From NCBI RefSeq assembly GCF_958298935.1, contig NC_084932.1:21865501-21929500 (forward strand): a stretch of DNA of 64,000 nt. The letters are read 5' to 3'. Shown here piece after piece: positions 43,251 to 54,030 of this stretch (positions are counted from its first letter, which is position 1; every line of letters begins with the position of its first letter). This DNA comes from Phragmites australis (Eukaryota > Streptophyta > Magnoliopsida > Poales > Poaceae). The notes below the pieces were generated by a model. That model had not been told where the DNA came from. It saw only the letters and a list, made by a program, of their open reading frames with translations, and searched no databases. A program made the position numbers and the translations under genes.

Positions 43251-44224
43251 GACCCCCCAAAGGCTCGAAAGACCCTCGTCATGACCTCTAAAATTTTTGA
43301 TAAAAAATGATCTTCTCCGATTTGCATGAAATTTTTTGGAGATTTAGTGCTACGTCTGAAAGTTAGTGCTGTGTAGATGTTTCATCAATCTGAGTTACCA
43401 AACTCATGATAACAATCTTTAAATTTACAGTTTTTAACTTTGTGGCCCTGTGTGTGTCTTTTTCAATAATTTCTACTAGTCGTTTACTCTAGATCCAAGC
43501 CAAAAGTTTGTGATTAGATATGTGGCTCCCTTTGTACTAATTTTAGACATTTATTTATGTATCTATATGTCTTTAAATAAAAAAAAAATGATCAACTAAA
43601 AAGTTGTAGATTTTGTCGAGAGCTATAATTTTCATATAAAGTTTGCCTTCATCAGACTTTGTATGAAAATATTATTCATTTTTTAAGATGAGCTGTCACC
43701 GACCACGGCTGAAACTTAGTTAAGATTATTTGGGCACTTAAATAACATCAAATTAAAAAGGTTTCAACTATAAAGTTGTAGATCTCATTGAGGGCTACAA
43801 TTTTCATGTAAAGATTTTCCTCATCCATCCTCATATGAAAAAGTTATGATTTTTTTAAGATAAGCTGTCATCCAATATCACTATCGGCTCGTCACACGAA
43901 CCAGCAGTGATATCAATTATCACTACTGATTCATAACACGAACCGGTAGTGATATTTGATGATCTATCACTGCTGGGTCATGGCTCGAACCGACACTAAT
44001 AGTTCAGGTATCACTGCCGGCTGGTGCCCTCACCCAGCAGTGAAGCATCACTGTCGGTACAAGCCATTAGTCGACAGTGATGCTCTTCATCACTGTCGGT
44101 TCATAAATCACATTCGTTGATTCTTCCCGTTCGGCATTTGAACTGGCAGTGATGCCTCATCATTGTCGGCCCATTAGCAACTGGCAGTGATGGACCAACA
44201 TATAAGCCTACTTTTGTAGTAGTG
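43251..44224. mobile_element. CACTA-like fragment with intact right terminus
   Basis: The right end, reversed, reads CACTACTACAAAAGTAGGC and finishes at 44,224. Subterminal repeats of the AACCGGTAGTGATA / TATCACTGCCGG type fill 43,875-44,195. Two diverged copies of a roughly 120-bp module containing AAGTTGTAGAT...GGGCTACAATTTTCAT lie at 43,595-43,700 and 43,760-43,870. No left terminus was found, so the element is truncated. It interrupts the gypsy protease downstream region. Confidence 0.65.
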
Positions 44225-44227
44225 GTT

Positions 44228-44831
44228 TTTCACATCATAGGCCTGCCTTTGGGCATCCCTAGGCAGTAATAACTCCCTTGGGTCTCAGAATATTCACACA
44301 TGGGTAAGCATAATACGTGGTGGCCATGAACTTGGCCAGAGTTGACTGTTCTAAGATGGCGTTGTACACTGTCTTGAAGTGGACTACGTTGAACATAATT
44401 TTCTTCGTCCAGAAGTTGTCATGCTTCTCGAAGGTGACGGGGAACGATATCTAACTGATGAGAGTGGCCGAAGATCCGTGTACTATACTGTGGAAGGCTT
44501 GCATAACCGGCTTGGTGATAGATCAGAAGATATGAATCCCTTCGAGTGCACCTGTGAAGAGGATGTTCAGGGAACTCCCTCCATTGATAAGCACTCGAGT
44601 GACCCTGCAATTGTTGATTGTAGGATCGACCACTATTGGGAAGTGGCCTGGCCGTATGAAGTTCCTAGGGCAAGTGTCTTGGCCAAAGGAGATCTAGACG
44701 TTTGACCACTTGATAGCCTGGCAACCCTTGGGAATGGCAGCTAAGACTTCTTAGGCTACCATCTTGTACTGTCGCTTAGACTCGTAGGAAGCAGAACTAC
44801 CAAACGTGTGTTCAACCATCCCCTCATCCAG
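44228..44831 (-). pseudogene. Tat-type gypsy aspartic protease region, decayed
   Basis: On the minus strand: VDPTINNCRVTRVLINGGSS then LNILF (Asp replaced by Asn at the catalytic position). It continues FHSIVHGSSATLIS, FPVTFEKHDNFWTKKIMFNV, LAKFMATTYYAYP and LRPKGVITA, and stops at the CACTA terminus at 44,224. Frame changes are present. Confidence 0.8.
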
Positions 44832-46020
44832 CTAAAAAGACATCAGGTCCATGTCATCCTCATTGTTGCTGGAGCTGGAGTCCCTACTCTCAGTCGTGAC
44901 TTGGGAGTTCTTTCCTTTAGCCATTTTATTGACCTCTACTTTGACCATCTTCTTCCAGAGGTGGCACTCATGGAGGCTGTGGTTGTCGGTCTGGTGGAGA
45001 TCGCACCAAGGTTTACAGTCGCGTTTGTCAGAATTTGGTGTGGAACTCTTGCCCTGAGAAGAGCCATTTTGCTTGTCAAGGCGGATGTCGAGCAGATCTA
45101 CAAAAACTTCATAAGATTTAGCTTTCTTGCCCTTACCTTCCTTCGTGTTCTTTTTGAGCTTGCTCTTGACCTTGTCGCCGTCAATCCCGGGTTGAGGACA
45201 ATTGATGCCTTCAATCTTCTCCTTAACAAAAAGGAGCACATCTTCAGCTTTGGCTAACTAATCAATGACCCTCATGAGTTCTTTAACTATCTCAGGATCT
45301 TTTCTGGTGACATCTTCAACGCATCTCCAGCTCTTAACCCCCTGAGTGAATGCTTGGATGACATCGTAGTCGTTGATCTTGTAGATGATGTTCCAAGGGT
45401 TGCTAAAGCGGTGTACGAACTCGTGCAAGGTGTCATTCTCCATCTGCTCGAATGGTAGAGATCATTTTTCATGCCGGGGTGAACATATGTACCCTAAAAG
45501 TTATCTTAGAACACGTTGCAAAGCTGCTCCCATAAGTAGATTGTCCCTAGTGATAGATTGGTCAACCATGTCATGGCTTACCCTTTAAGGGATGTGGGGA
45601 GATAATTCACCATCCCTTCTTCTCGTCCCCACTAGCTGCTTGGATAGCCGTGGTATAGATTTGGAGGAACTCAATGGGATTCAAGCTCCCATTGTATTTC
45701 TCGATCGACCCAGAGCAGAACCTTGCCGGCCAGCTCATGTTTTGTAGGTCCGAGGAAAGGCCAGGCATCCATTAATGGCACCCTGCTTAATTTCAATTTT
45801 TCTTAGCTGTTTTACGCACGGGAGTCAGGGATCAGCCCTGGCTTGAATGGCACTAGGAAGTCTCCCGATCTGATCATCGAGGGGCGGACTCCAGCTCTAG
45901 CTCTAGCTTGGGTGTGCTTAGGCATCTCCACTCTTAGATAATGTGGCGCAAGTCATTGATTGGATGCCCTTTGACTAGCGAGGTCCTGTGACGGTTAGCT
46001 ACCCGGTTGTCATCATGATG
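44832..46020 (-). pseudogene. Tat-type gypsy gag, decayed
   Basis: On the minus strand, a gag core with ENDTLHEFVHRFSNPWNIIY and DYDVIQAFTQGVKSW (45,443-45,300) is followed by a lysine-rich spacer and a zinc-knuckle-like WCDLHQTDNHSLHECHLWKK (about 45,035-44,975), where the knuckle reads C..H......H...C. A stop separates the parts. The upstream portion (45.47-46.0 kb) is poorly preserved. Confidence 0.8.
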
Positions 46021-46155
46021 CCTTGTTCTGGGGATTACACTTCTCCAATTCTAATACTTCTCGTGACGGGGCATTACATAATCTCCCCCAATTAGAGTGT
46101 TCCTGGCTAGAGCTTGATGGGACGTCGAGTTCATCTAGCCTTTGATACGGTGGGA

Positions 46156-46270
46156 GATCACTAGTTCGACCATGGAATTAGAGCTATCGATCACTAGTTA
46201 AATGGCGGAATTAGAGTTGTCGATCACTAGTTCGATGGTGGAATTAGAGCTAACGATCACTAGTTCGATG
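46156..46270. repeat. 33-bp tandem repeat
   Basis: GATCACTAGTT begins at 46,156, 46,189, 46,222 and 46,255, an exact 33-bp period with about three and a half copies. Units contain GGAATTAGAGCTA. It lies in the untranslated leader or early gag of the Tat element. Confidence 0.88.
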
Positions 46271-46399
46271 AGAGGTTCTATGGCAACTTTACCCCTCCCA
46301 CCATTGAACTAGTGACCGATAGCGTGGATCATGTAATTGGATGAGGGGTAAATTCATAGAACCCCTCATCCAAGAAATCAGTCCTCGACGCAGGCTTGG

Positions 46400-47280
46400 G
46401 CGAAGTCGATGCATGTTTTGTGTAGAATCTTCAACACCTATTGTCATGATCCCAGCGGACAACACTAGCTATCGACGATTGGAGAACCACTAATCTTACA
46501 AATTTGTAGAATATATGGGGGATGCCTTGAGCAAACGAATCATAGGAACACATGGAGGAGTTTTTAGACAGGTTCGGACCTCCCTTAGGATAATAACACT
46601 ACAAAAGAGTTTGTAGCTAGTCTAGATGGATCTATCCTAGTCAGCAACTTCCTTGCTTGGCTTGTAATGTCTTATAGCTTGTGCAACTTGTCTAACTTGT
46701 TCGACTCATCATGACTTGTCTTGCGGAACGGCCCCAGGCTCCATATATAGGGGGCATCGTACATCCTATAGTATCTTCATTCTCATCTTAAAGATAAACT
46801 TCCTTTTTACGGGATACCCTGGGTACCTACGGATAGTTTCCTTTTCTAGAGATAGAGATATGCTCCCAGAATTGTAGAAAATTATGGGTGCCCGAATATG
46901 GTAGTAAACATTTAGAGAGAGAGAGAGAGAGAGATGGCTTCTGTTGCAGGTGAGAAAAGGTCGTTGTAGTCATATAGATGAGTCATTTTTCCCTAGATAC
47001 TCTAATAAGAAATTAAAAATGCACTCCTTTTTTTAGAACATGCCATTCATCTTGTGATTTTGAAACAAGCAAGCATTGTAATCCGATAGTTTATCAAACA
47101 GTGTACAAAAACATATTGTTCTTACACAAATTTATACCGATTCTATGAATGGTAAGGACCTTATCCTTAATGGATTGAGCCAAGCCACATGGTACTGAAA
47201 TCCAAAGTTGCAAACCATTCCACAATATATGTCTCGAGTCCCAATTAGCGAATCGTCAGAGACCACATGTCTTCTGTGTA
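46400..47280 (-). mobile_element. Tat-type gypsy LTR / leader region
   Basis: No coding sequence. CAGGTTCGGACCTCCCTTAG at 46,569 resembles a phrase common in LTRs of grass Tat elements. A TATATA box on the minus strand at about 46,743 (CCCTATATATGG) is a promoter candidate. The exact LTR ends were not resolved. Confidence 0.5.
46914..46934. repeat. (GA)n microsatellite
   Basis: A pure AG/GA run of about 21 bases. Confidence 0.9.
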
Positions 47281-47285
47281 ACTTC

Positions 47286-48309
47286 CACTACTACAGAACT
47301 ATCAAAAGTAGCGCCTCATCAGTGTCGGTTAGGCCAAAACCGACACTAATAGTGTATTAGTGCCGGATGATAACAAAACCAGACATCTGCTCATCCATTA
47401 AGACAAAAAACCGGTATTGATAAGTAGTATCATTGCCGGTTAGTATAAAAAACCAGCACTAATACTATCAGTGCCTTTTTTTAATACTAACTGGCACTGA
47501 TACATTGTTTGGACCTGAATATTTGATGAATTAGGGTTTTGGCTTGTGCCGACGTCTGGCACGGCTCGCTCTCTTGACCATATCTGATCCATGCGTAGCC
47601 CTCTCTCTCTCTTCCACCTTCGCCTCTCTCCTCAGCGGATCAGCTCCTCCCTCCCACCTCTGCCTCTCTCCTCTGCCCTCTCTCCTCTTCTCCGCTCGTG
47701 GCAGTCTCTCTCCTCAGCTCCTCCCTCCCACCTCCACCTCAGCACTCTCTCCTCTTCTCTGCTTGTGGTGGCCTCTCTCCTCTTCTCCGTCTCTCTCTCT
47801 CTCTATCTCTCTCTCTCTCTCCCTCTCCTCTTCTCCTCATGTGGGGGCGGCGGGATCCAGCCCGGGGGTGGCGGGATGCAGTGTGGGGGCAATGGGATCC
47901 GGTGCAGAGGTGGTGGGATCCAGCGCGGAGGCGGCGAACTGTGGCACGGGGGCGGCGATTCGGCCACTGATGGCTTCAACACGACAGAGATGGATCCGCA
48001 GTTTCTGTGGTGGCGACCTTCGTGCCCCGCATTTTATTTGTGCAGGATGGAGAAGGATCAACTATGACGGTGTCATCGGTGATGATGACCTTCGACATGT
48101 GGGGCCAGCAGCAAGCTTGGCTAAATATATCAAGCTGGCTCATTTTGCCTAGCCATTTTTCTTTTTTTTTCTAGAAAACCTCATCCGTGCTGGGTCCAAA
48201 ACCAGCACTGGTAGGCTGTCACTATCAGTGCCACTTGTGGAGTGCTTGTTCCAAAACCGGCATTGATGAGGTTTTGGAACCGACACTGATGAGGTGTTTT
48301 GCTATAGTG
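47286..48309. mobile_element. Non-autonomous CACTA element, 1,024 bp, TTC target duplication
   Basis: The left end CACTACTACAGAACTATC and the right end, reversed, CACTATAGCAAAACACC, with TTC at 47,283-47,285 and 48,310-48,312. Both flanks carry (A)CCGACACTGAT(G)AGG-type repeats and complements (47,318-47,505 and 48,185-48,300). The centre (47,544-48,152) is GC-rich with a CT-rich tract and long open frames in several phases, but no recognisable protein. Confidence 0.82.
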
Positions 48310-48312
48310 TTC

Positions 48313-48810
48313 ATAGTAGAACGACATATATAGTCACGCCTATACATTCATTTTTCTTTCTTATAACATGGCCTTTACAGTGTCAATATTTCTGTATGTA
48401 TAGCATGGTAGCAATTTAACATGAAATATTATTCAGAAGAATATTTTGGAAAATGACATTGCTGTAGACACCACTATATATATTTTACTATATATATATA
48501 TATATATATATCATCCTTTGCTCTTCTTCACAAGGCATCAATTGGGCTTACCTCTATACATAATGACAATCTGAAAATTAAAACTCTAGGGTTCGAGTTT
48601 GTAACCAAAGACGAGTGCTCCAGTACCTTCTCCGACATGCTGTGAATGAGCCACTCCTTTCCACAAGCATAGTTAATGTGGATGCTCATGTGCACATGCA
48701 TACACATAGCACCATGTGTCACACAGTCACTCATCCACAAGCACACCATGTGGCACTCACACACACACACACACCGTGTGGTGCTCACATAGAGTCACTC
48801 ACTATCCTAG
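48313..48810. other. Spacer with microsatellites
   Basis: No gene. It contains a (TA)n run at 48,487-48,512 and a (CA)n run at 48,758-48,774, within a region of repeated (A/C)CACA(C/T)..TGTG(T/G) words (48,690-48,795). Confidence 0.6.
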
Positions 48811-49200
48811 AACCACTTTTTCCTGATGGGAAAAACTGTCAGCAAAGGTCCAAAAACTGTCATGAAAGACCTTCCCTAACGGTTCCCATCAGGGTTCAAA
48901 TGTTAGGGAAAAGCATGCATCCGTGATAGAAAACCTTCATGGATGTTTCCCTGATGTGAGAAACCATCACGGGTGATTTCTATGTTGGTTTTTGCCTTCC
49001 CGTTAGAGATGATTTCCCATCAGTTCTAATACCGTCACGGAAGGCCTTTCCTGTCGATTCCAACACTATCACAGAAGACCTTTTCCGTCGGCTCTAACAC
49101 CATCAGAGAAAGAATTTCCCATCGCTTCTAATACCATCACAGAAAGTTGTTCCCGTCAGTTCTAATACCATCACGAAAAGCCTTCCCTGATGGTTACGTT
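48811..49200. repeat. 34-bp subterminal-like repeat array
   Basis: Units of the form TTCCCGTC.(G/A)(T/C)TCTAATACCATCAC.GAAAG begin near 49,013, 49,047, 49,081, 49,115 and 49,149, a period close to 34 bp. More scattered, inverted versions lie at 48,820-49,000. The make-up recalls CACTA subterminal arrays, but I found no terminus next to it. Confidence 0.75.
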
Positions 49201-49379
49201 GTTGTTTGCCTACTGTTGCCCGAATGTCATGAAATTAGAATGATTTGTCCGTAACAATAATTATGAATATATTCATGAACCCACATAGGTCAGCATGTGA
49301 TGGAAGCTACATTCAAAGGTCCTCATACATCATATCATTAAAATAGCAATGGCATGTTCATACATCAAGTCTGAAAGCT
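49201..49379. other. No feature recognised
   Basis: Short unclassified spacer. Confidence 0.4.
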
Positions 49380-51470
49380 ACATTAGAGGTTTGAGAAACC
49401 AAGTTGAAATGAGCCTTGGTTTATCCGTGACGAGTGATTGAAAATTTTGTTGATTTGTTTGATTTGATGATTTTGGGTATTGCATGAGCATGGTTCTGCT
49501 TGTCTATGCTTGAGACTAACCAAAGATATTGAAGTTGGAGTGTGTCTCTGAGCTAGGAAAAATGCACTCTCCAGATGTTTCGGTGTGTGAAAATTTGATA
49601 ACACTGGATGGACTGGTGTTCAGATCAAGTTCACACAAGAAAATTTCAATTCAGAGACAAAATTTGAAGTTTCGCTGGATGGTCCGGTGTTCAAGTGAGT
49701 AGTACACCAGACTACTTTTCAGGAGGTGTGTCAATGTGTGTCTGGAAATGTATACACATCGGATGGTCCGGTGGTGAGCAGTGTGCACACTGGATGCTTC
49801 ATCGAAGTATTTTCCAAGAGATGGTGCATCTATCTGGTGTGATTGAAGGTGTGAATATCCTAGGCTTCACTAGAGTATTTTTCAAGAGATGGTGCAAAAT
49901 TGTTTGTCTCATGTGATTGCATACACTGGATGGTCTGGTGACTGAAGGTGTGAAACACCAGAGGCTTCACTAAAGTATTCTCTATGAGATGATGCAAAAT
50001 GGTTTGTTTGGTGCGATTGCAAACACCGGATGGACCAGTGAATCAAGGTGTGAACACCGAAGAACTAACCAAAGCTTTTTCAGAAGGAGTTCAGAGGAGA
50101 AAAGACTTGTACATACCGGATGGTCCGGTGATGAAGAGTTAAAAACACCAGATCATCCGATGTTCTCGATTTTTCTAGAATGAGCTTTTCGACAGAGAAT
50201 TTTGAGTTTGACTAATTGGAGATTGAATTGGACAAATGTGTGTGGTTGTCTTATGATGTGCAGGTGATGGATGCAACATGGCGGTTGATGGTGGGATGAT
50301 CGGGGCTAAGTGGAGTGTTTAGTGCCAGAGGATCAAGGAGGTCGGGCAGAGTCAAGGGTGATCCTAGCTGTACTCGTGGAGTTTGAGCAAAGCGTGAGAA
50401 GGCGGCATGTTGACAAAGTCAAGTAAAAGAGATATCGGTGCAAGTGACAAGGCAGCCAGTGGGATCAACAGTGGGAGAGACTTGCCTGTGGTTAAGATCG
50501 CAAGAGGGATTACACGTGTCTACATCATATTGCTTGCTTAAGGTGTAACGAAGTGGCAGTGAGTCACACTTTGACAAGCGTGCAAGGCGGTTTTGCGGTT
50601 TGGCCTCAAAACCGTAGGAAGATTGGGAGTGCACATGGCAACATCACGAAGTTTGTGTCGAGACAAAGCTAAGTCAGGAAGGTGCCACAATCATTCGATG
50701 GATGAAGAAAAAGTTGGACATCAATGCTCTCGGTGGTAGGTAGGAGTGTATTGGAAGAGTAGGCAAGAAAAGAACAAGAGAACTTAGGGGCTAAGGAAGC
50801 TTCCAAGCCTATAATAGAGGGAAGGGGTTGTGCTGCCTCTTTAGCCAGCCATTTGAGAGTTGTGTGTTAGGGTTTTAGAAGTGAGAAAGAGGAGTGCTTA
50901 GCCTATGTGTTAGTTGAGAGATTTTGTGAGAAAAATACTTTGTAATCCACTTAAATTAGGGCATTTCTCTGTAAGTAATGACGATGTTGTTTACTCTTAT
51001 GCTTGTGTTCATCTCCTAATAGTTTTCCTCTATTGGCTCCCTTGCTTTGTTTGCAAATTCTTCATTTTTGTTGTGATTATTTTTGTTGATGAGCTGAAAT
51101 TTTCAACCGTGTTGGAGTTTTTTTTTTGTTGCTAGAGGCATAAGAATCTCATACAAGTTGGTCTTGAACCATCCCTTTCCTCTAGATCTATCAACTTAGA
51201 GAATCTCTACATCCGGTGCCTAGATCTAAGTGTTTCTGGTTTAAGTTGCAAGTTTTATGTATGAATCTTGAAATTCTGTTCTATAGAACCTAGGGTTCAA
51301 TTACATCCATGGGAGCTATGTTTTCTTTAGAGAATTTCATTGTGACTTGCTTCTCTCATTTTATTTAGCTTCTGTAGTTTTATTTTGAGGTGCGTTGGGT
51401 GAAAGATTGTAATAGGTTATCCAAGAAATTGGTGAGGCTGCTATTCACCCCCTCCCCCCTCTAGTCACCT
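49380..51470 (+). mobile_element. Sirevirus-type LTR, second copy, probably solo
   Basis: Imperfect palindromes of the CACCGGA-TGG-TCCGGTG type occur near 49,602, 49,675, 49,758, 49,927, 50,027, 50,118 and 50,148. A TATAATAGAGG promoter-like word is at about 50,812. The end TATTCACCCCCTCCCCCCTC near 51,441 is a common 3' phrase of grass Sirevirus LTRs. No primer-binding site or internal domain follows. It is a relative of the 27.3-28.9 kb copy, in the same orientation, but diverged. Boundaries are approximate. Confidence 0.6.
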
Positions 51471-52045
51471 TTCTTGGAAGAGTGGGCAACAAAGTCTCCC
51501 ACATATTCGATACAGAAGATAGCCAACGCACAAGGGCAATGAGCATATGGCACTTCCAACCATGAACTATATGCATAGTACCAAGAACAAAATATTTTCC
51601 ACACCACAAAATACTTGCTGCCATCATGCCAATCTCAACATATACAACAAGGTCCTAGTTTATTCAATGACCATTTCTATTGATGTCCACATTATTGGTT
51701 GAAGCGTGAGAGGATCCATGTCCAGTCCCTCCCTGCATGTAAAAAAGATCAACCTCTTAAGGGCTCAATATTTTTTGCAAAAAAGAGTAACCTAACACTT
51801 CTGAACCTACAACAAATCAACACTTCTTGCATTTCTGTGAAAGGGCATACATTTATCTTACAATATCACTGTCTTCTTCCTCAAGAACATCAGGTGGTAT
51901 TTGTATATCAATCTTGTGACAAACCATCTGTATGAAAAGAAGTACCGACATGATGCACACATCTTTGGACCTTCAATTCCCAAACTAAAAATGCATACCA
52001 AAAAAGAATAACAACCTCAAGAACACGATCACTTTAATTAAAACA
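51471..52045. other. No gene recognised
   Basis: Unclassified sequence ahead of CACTA transposase remnants. Confidence 0.4.
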
Positions 52046-52325
52046 TCAAGTCAAGACCGCATTTCGTTGAACCAAGTTCTGGTTAGTCACAACTTGCTCC
52101 TCATAGCATCTCAATAGATTTTGATAAGACCATGAGTTTGATGGACTTATGTCACTTGCCTTGGCATCAAGAATAATGCTAGCCTTCTTCAGAGCGTCAT
52201 CTCCTATTGCAAGGCGACCATGGGGCAAGCCACTGGCGCTATCATACATGACTTAAGGATCAAAAGTCCATTGCTGCCAATCATCTGGGTACTTATCTTT
52301 GATAGCTTCATTGTAGTCATCCTTA
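52046..52325 (-). pseudogene. CACTA-associated transposase fragment
   Basis: On the minus strand: DDYNEAIKDKYPDDWQQWTF, a stop, then MYDSASGLPHGRLAIGDDAL and KKASIILDAKASDI, with a C-terminal helix LLRCYEEQVVTNQNLVQRNA. A 'SGLPHGRLAIGD' type motif is common in grass En/Spm-associated proteins of the TnpA kind. It ends in frame at 52,046. Confidence 0.55.
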
Positions 52326-52459
52326 GAAATAACATATATTAGTAATAGAAAATGAAACACACATAATCTCAAAATTAAATAGAAGTTCTGCAACTTACAA
52401 CAACTTGTTTTGCCTTGTCACTGTCAATCGGACCACTATTCCCTTTGCTATCACAATTT

Positions 52460-52780
52460 TTAAGGTCTGACTTCATGCAACAATAAGTGTTCTACCTCAG
52501 ACCCAATATCATGGTTCTGGTTTATGGGCCTCTCACCATGCGCTGTCCAAGTTTGATAATTTTCCCTAAACCCATTTTGACACAAATGTAACTCTATTTT
52601 TGACCTTTTGTGCTTAAAATAATTCCGGCACATGGAACAAGGACACTTGATTGTATCAGACTCAACTAAATGAGGTATTGAGAAAGCTTGATTCAAGAAC
52701 TCATTTGTTTTCTCAACCCATTCATTTGATGGCCTATCACACTTACACCCACTATACATCCACATACGATCTACCATCAA
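52460..52780 (-). pseudogene. TNP2-like transposase N-terminal domain fragment
   Basis: On the minus strand: DRMWMYSGCKCDRPSNEWVE, then NEFLNQAFS, TIKCPCSMCRNYFKHKRSKI and LHLCQNGFRENYQTWTAHGE. This is the transposase-associated zinc-binding domain at the start of CACTA TNP2 proteins, with the Cys and His residues kept. The catalytic domain is absent. It differs from the TNP2-like remnant at 6.6-9.2 kb and so comes from another CACTA family. Confidence 0.8.
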
Positions 52781-54030
52781 TTATATTTATCTGTATATTT
52801 ATTGTACAATTGTGGAGTTAGGATATAATCATAAACAATAAAGCAATGTATATCAAACCAGGAGTACACTACAATACTTTTACAACTCAAGCAACATGGG
52901 CAAAGGATCATTCATTTCAGTTCAAGAATAAACCAGCAATTCAGAAAACAAAGCAAGCAAGCATATGGTATACCAAATTAATTCAACCTCAATGATGGAA
53001 TTAAAATCTTTTATTTCAGTTCAAGAATAACCATCATAATGAATTATAAGCAGTGATTGAATTATGCCAAATAAATCTCCAAAATAATTCAAGGATCAAG
53101 CTTCAGTGCCTATAATTCTGAAAACATGTGACCTCATACCACTTCTTAACTTATTGTAGTATTGTTTAGTCTACTTCAAGGATCAAGCTTCAGAATGGCA
53201 TAATATCACAATAATAGTAGACAAAGAGCAACACATCCAGCCTACAAACTGAAATGAAGATGCACTCTATCGGCCAGCACATCCCTCAAACATAGGAGCT
53301 CATAAGTGAAGATACAACATGATGTCACATGGAAGACCAATAAGAAAGCCACCAGAAGAAAATGGCACATACCTCTCAGTCACGAAACAATGCAGGCTAC
53401 AACTACACCCCAACAGTCAAGAGCTCTGGAGAACACAAGCAGCAGCAAGCAGCTGAGGAAGAGCCTTGAAAACGTAGAATGAACAACACAATAAGCTTCA
53501 AGCAACCAGGCCAATTATCTGTAGTACCAAGTCAGAAACCTAAATACACAACAAGATAGCACAATTCAACCATCATTACCAAAACAAAATGGCCAATCCA
53601 AGCAACAACATAGGCCAGTGGGAAACACAAGTAGCAGGAACCAAATTGATAGATTAACAATTTATCTTTTTAGAGAATTTTACAAAATGATTTGTCCTAC
53701 CCAACCTTATGCAAATAAATTAGCATCAAATAAATGATTAAAATTTTCCATGAGAGAAACAACATCGTCACATTTTTGAGTGATGGTCACATTGGACAGC
53801 AAGAAAATTGAGAGAGGAAGAACTTAAAGTCAATGGTTCACGATGTCTAGGATTTGAGGGTTGCATGGGGCAAGTTGGCAGCAGCACTGGGACCAAGCTG
53901 ATGTCGATGGTGGTAGTTCAAGCAAATATATGTTAGACAAAGGTTTCCCCTCTCCCAGCTGGTGTACACATAGCACAATTTTCCTCAGACCAAAAACAAA
54001 AAATTCTCCATAGAAGCAAGAACACAACGC
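52781..54030. other. AT-rich stretch with two small direct repeats, no gene
   Basis: TTCAAGGATCAAGCTTCAG occurs at 53,088 and 53,175. ATTTCAGTTCAAGAATAA occurs near 52,913 and 53,013. Otherwise nothing recognised. It would be the upstream region of the minus-strand CACTA fragments. Confidence 0.5.

Larger units (their letters stand above)
39086..47280 (-). mobile_element. Tat-type Ty3/gypsy element, minus strand, split and decayed
   Basis: On the minus strand: LTR/leader (47.28-46.4 kb), gag (to about 44.83 kb), aspartic protease (to 44.23 kb), then 4.1 kb of foreign sequence, then reverse transcriptase (40.07-39.09 kb). RNase H and integrase are missing. GGSSLNILF in the protease and VEAYINDLIIKT / LNPKKCA in reverse transcriptase are typical of the grass Tat-lineage families. 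Confidence 0.75.

Noticed and set aside
46156..46270. CRISPR-like 33-bp repeats
   Set aside because: Head-to-tail copies with no spacers, inside a retrotransposon leader.
46607..46617. CACTACAAAAG as a CACTA terminus
   Set aside because: It lies inside the gypsy leader phrase GGATAATAACACTAC, with no partner end or subterminal repeats.
47544..48152. 202-codon frame as a host protein
   Set aside because: Serine/leucine/proline repetition comes from the CT-rich tract within a CACTA element; no motif.
48528..48788. Minus-strand Cys/His-rich open frame
   Set aside because: It arises from (CA)n and CACATG-rich low-complexity DNA; the metal-binding-like pattern is compositional.
48811..48830. 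CACTTTTTCCTGATGGG as a variant CACTA terminus for the 34-bp array
   Set aside because: No inverted partner was found to the right up to 55 kb, and the pentamer is wrong; kept only as a repeat array.
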